Made by a program: the position numbers and the translations under genes. Under the pieces are notes generated by a model that saw only the letters and a list, made by a program, of their open reading frames with translations, made no database searches and was not told where the DNA came from. Shown here one piece after another: positions 63,573-64,000 of a stretch of DNA of 64,000 nucleotides. Source of the DNA: Saprospiraceae bacterium (GTDB lineage Bacteria > Bacteroidota > Bacteroidia > Chitinophagales > Saprospiraceae); NCBI GenBank assembly GCA_016709995.1, contig JADJLQ010000002.1, forward strand, positions 682,001 to 746,000, written 5' to 3'. Within the stretch, counting starts at the first letter, position 1; each line of letters starts with the position of its first letter.

Positions 63573-63941
63573 TTACCATTGTTGAATAATAATCCCAACC
63601 TGATTGTCCCTTAATGCGAATTCTTTCGCGCCCCAGGGACGAAGGGTAATTACTTTAAGATTTGGATGCAAAAATTCAACATGGGACATACTTACTGATC
63701 TATAAACCTCTTCAATATCTTTAGTCACCAACCTAAATTCGGGATTATGTTCTTTTGCTAATGATGCATTTTCAAAAAGATTTAGGCGCAACCCATCTCT
63801 TTCTAATACACAAAATGGTTGGCTGGATTTTATTTCATCATGTCCAATGGTAAAACCCAGGCAGTCTACAAATAATTTTAAACCATCAGTGATATTTTGG
63901 TAAAAAATATTTGGAACAAGTTTTTCAAAATTCATAGACAA
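63573..63941 (-). CDS. VOC family (glyoxalase/bleomycin-resistance fold) protein
   Basis: Single vicinal-oxygen-chelate domain of 122 residues, with the repeating beta-alpha-beta-beta-beta pattern: LVPNIFYQNITDGLKLFVD, CLGFTIGHDE, CVLERDGLRLNLFENASLA, then FRLVTKDIEEVYRS and RPWGAKEFALRDNQVGIII. The RPWG...FALRDxxG ending is typical of the bleomycin-resistance/glyoxalase branch. A metal ligand set is not certain from the sequence, so it could be a binding protein or an enzyme of unknown substrate. Confidence 0.88.
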   Translation of the reverse strand: MSMNFEKLVPNIFYQNITDGLKLFVDCLGFTIGHDEIKSSQPFCVLERDGLRLNLFENASLAKEHNPEFRLVTKDIEEVYRSVSMSHVEFLHPNLKVITLRPWGAKEFALRDNQVGIIIQQW

Positions 63942-64000
63942 TTGTATTTATAAATATGGCCGAGTATAAAAATTCTAAGGTTCAAATTTAGCCCAAAATT

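Overview
This window looks like a chromosome segment of a Bacteroidota bacterium, most likely of the Saprospiraceae type. That placement is an inference from gene content: a SusC/SusD pair, a type IX secretion (T9SS) type A sorting domain, the T9SS plug protein, ribosomal protein THX, SdrD-B-rich giant surface proteins, and several upstream TAnnTTTG motifs, the -7 element of Bacteroidota promoters. No rRNA, tRNA, CRISPR array, phage gene or transposase gene was recognised.

Layout. 1-10.6 kb: end of a type II NADH dehydrogenase, a DEAD-box RNA helicase, then minus-strand genes for a polysaccharide deacetylase, a GH29 alpha-fucosidase, a TonB-receptor-like beta-barrel protein, an OsmC protein, a metallo-beta-lactamase-fold hydrolase and a DUF5060/GH-A-like glycosidase. 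11.2-23.7 kb: a glycan-uptake style locus with SusC, SusD, a small secreted protein and two divergent giant VCBS/ASPIC-UnbV lipoproteins. 23.7-43.1 kb: two giant modular surface proteins (2195 and 2796 residues). The 3' end of each is followed by a near-identical cassette: shared C-terminal domain, T9SS-sorted partner gene, terminator, and an array of REP/BIME-like palindromic repeats. The partner gene is broken in one cassette and intact in the other. The larger giant carries three near-identical 768-bp tandem repeats. 43.8-50.8 kb: an FN3 protein and a 1032-residue exported protein with overlapping genes, divergent from an outer-membrane barrel protein. 51-56.7 kb: a small membrane protein, a cupin, then a barrel/lipoprotein/coiled-coil operon divergent from a membrane nucleotide cyclase. 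57-64 kb: an AAA ATPase with DUF4143 behind four 22-bp direct repeats, THX, the T9SS plug protein, an alpha-glucan phosphorylase homologue, LeuB, a DUF1801 protein and a VOC protein.

Working together: the 2.6-23 kb genes fit capture and breakdown of external glycans (fucosidase, deacetylase, glycosidase, SusCD, calcium-binding propeller lipoproteins). The central 20 kb is a surface-adhesin region shaped by duplication and module shuffling. The 52-56.7 kb block may be an envelope-sensing module with cyclic nucleotide output.

Caution: between 5 and 26 kb at least four genes are broken by single-base differences, several in homopolymers, that restore cleanly. This looks more like consensus sequence error than gene decay, though it cannot be settled from this sequence alone.
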